Positions 63,190 through 64,000 of a DNA stretch of 64,000 nt are shown piece after piece (the stretch's first letter is position 1; each line of letters starts with the position of its first letter). Location of the stretch: positions 465,780-529,779 of the forward strand of contig CAUYUJ010011558.1 in the NCBI GenBank assembly GCA_963575745.1. The letters run 5' to 3'. The position numbers and the translations under genes were made by a program. This stretch comes from Prorocentrum cordatum (Eukaryota; Sar; Dinophyceae; Prorocentrales; Prorocentraceae). Under the pieces are notes generated by a model. It was not told the origin of the DNA, did not search any database, and saw only the letters and a list, made by a program, of their open reading frames with translations.

Positions 63190-64000
63190 GGGGGGGATAA
63201 CATGGCTGGGGCCACGAGATCTCCCCGGATTCCCCAGCGCCTCTTCTTGTTTCATCACGTCCCCTGGCCCGCCTTGGGCCGTTCGCATGCCTCGTGCCAT
63301 GATTTGAGCGAGCCCCCCCCTCTTGAACGCTCCCCTCACGGTCGCCTGCGAAGGAGGAGGCCACCGTGATTGATCAGCGCTTCCACGGACGAGAATGAGT
63401 TACAGGAGGTGGAGGAGGAGGAAGAGGAACAACAGGAGAAGGAAGCGCAGGAGGAGTAGGAGGAGGATGCGGAGGCTGTTCTTCAGGAGCAGGAGGGTGA
63501 AGAGGCGCAGGCCCTCGCGATCTGATTCACCACGAGGTGGTGGAACTGCGATTCAGCGTGGCGTGCAGAAGTCCAAGGGTCCTGCCACAGCCCGCGGAAA
63601 GGGGTGCCCAGAGGAGACCCTGGAGGCGCATGTTATGAGGTCTGTGCGAGCAGCGTTTGCATGTTTTTTGCGGCGCCCCTTTCATTCCCTTCCTGGTAGA
63701 TGGCCAGTCCACGACGTTTGAGCATGCAGGAGCTGGGTTGGGCGTACCTCTCCTCTCTCTCTCTCTCTCATCCTGCTTTTTTTCGCAGCGAGAGTGTGTC
63801 CGGGGCCCAGACGGCAGGGCAGAGAGATGGTGAGGAACAATTTCTCGGCGGCCTCCGCAGGAGCAATGCCGCGGAAAACACCCTGCTGCTTGGTTGTGTG
63901 CCGTTTTGGGGGTCGCACCGCCATGCCCACGGGCGCAACCTCGCTACCACCGAGAGGCACACACCAAGGGCGGGAGGGCGGGAACATGCAAACCACACCA
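63190..64000. other. POLE intron 8 to window end, no gene recognised
   Basis: A GGA/GAA tract lies at 63402-63500 and CTCTCTCTCT at 63750-63770. Otherwise mixed sequence without motif. Confidence 0.45.

Overview
This is nuclear DNA of a dinoflagellate, probably a species with a very large genome and long introns such as Prorocentrum (genus inferred). The sequence evidence is: a relic of the dinoflagellate trans-spliced leader at 28540-28561; exons bounded by AG|G repeats with GC or GA instead of GT at most introns; GC-rich, repeat-laden DNA; and decayed DIRS-like, LINE and possibly copia-like elements of types I recall from dinoflagellate genomes.

The one clearly recognisable cellular gene is DNA polymerase epsilon, catalytic subunit (POLE/Pol2), on the + strand. 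Eight consecutive exons (20640-20778, 24620-24660, 28381-28418, 35518-35575, 36561-36645, 47563-47654, 57725-57796, 62453-62536) are only 38-139 bp long. They total 609 bp (203 codons) over 41.9 kb, and the reading phase is consistent across all seven introns (about 1.0, 3.7, 3.8, 4.7, 7.1, 10.1 and 10.9 kb). Together they encode polymerase motif B, the catalytic DTD of motif C, and part of the following palm/thumb. The N-terminal half and everything after the FLKG motif lie outside the window or were not found.

Layout. 1-5.7 kb: a decayed DIRS-like retrotransposon (gag-like, RT, RNase H, tyrosine recombinase, methyltransferase-like), followed by a 175-bp direct repeat pair. 6.7-7.6 kb: a LINE fragment (+). 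7.8-12.8 kb: a decayed LINE in antisense (ORF1, endonuclease, RT). 12.8-20.6 kb: degenerate minisatellite, a possible copia-like relic, foldback elements and GC-rich DNA. From 20.6 kb onward the DNA lies in POLE introns. These introns carry a LINE with a spliced-leader relic (28.5-33.5 kb), a 5'-truncated LINE with an intact RNase H frame and a 14-bp target-site duplication (58.56-60.49 kb), a four-member MITE-like TIR family, an ~84-bp satellite with an associated linker in both orientations, several minisatellites, and long GGA/TCC, GAT and CT tracts. A sulfotransferase-like gene (49.6-50.9 kb, +) is nested in POLE intron 6.

Most long open frames here are by-products of GC-rich DNA or simple repeats and are not annotated. 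Family assignments rest on reading the translations by eye. Nothing was searched against a database.
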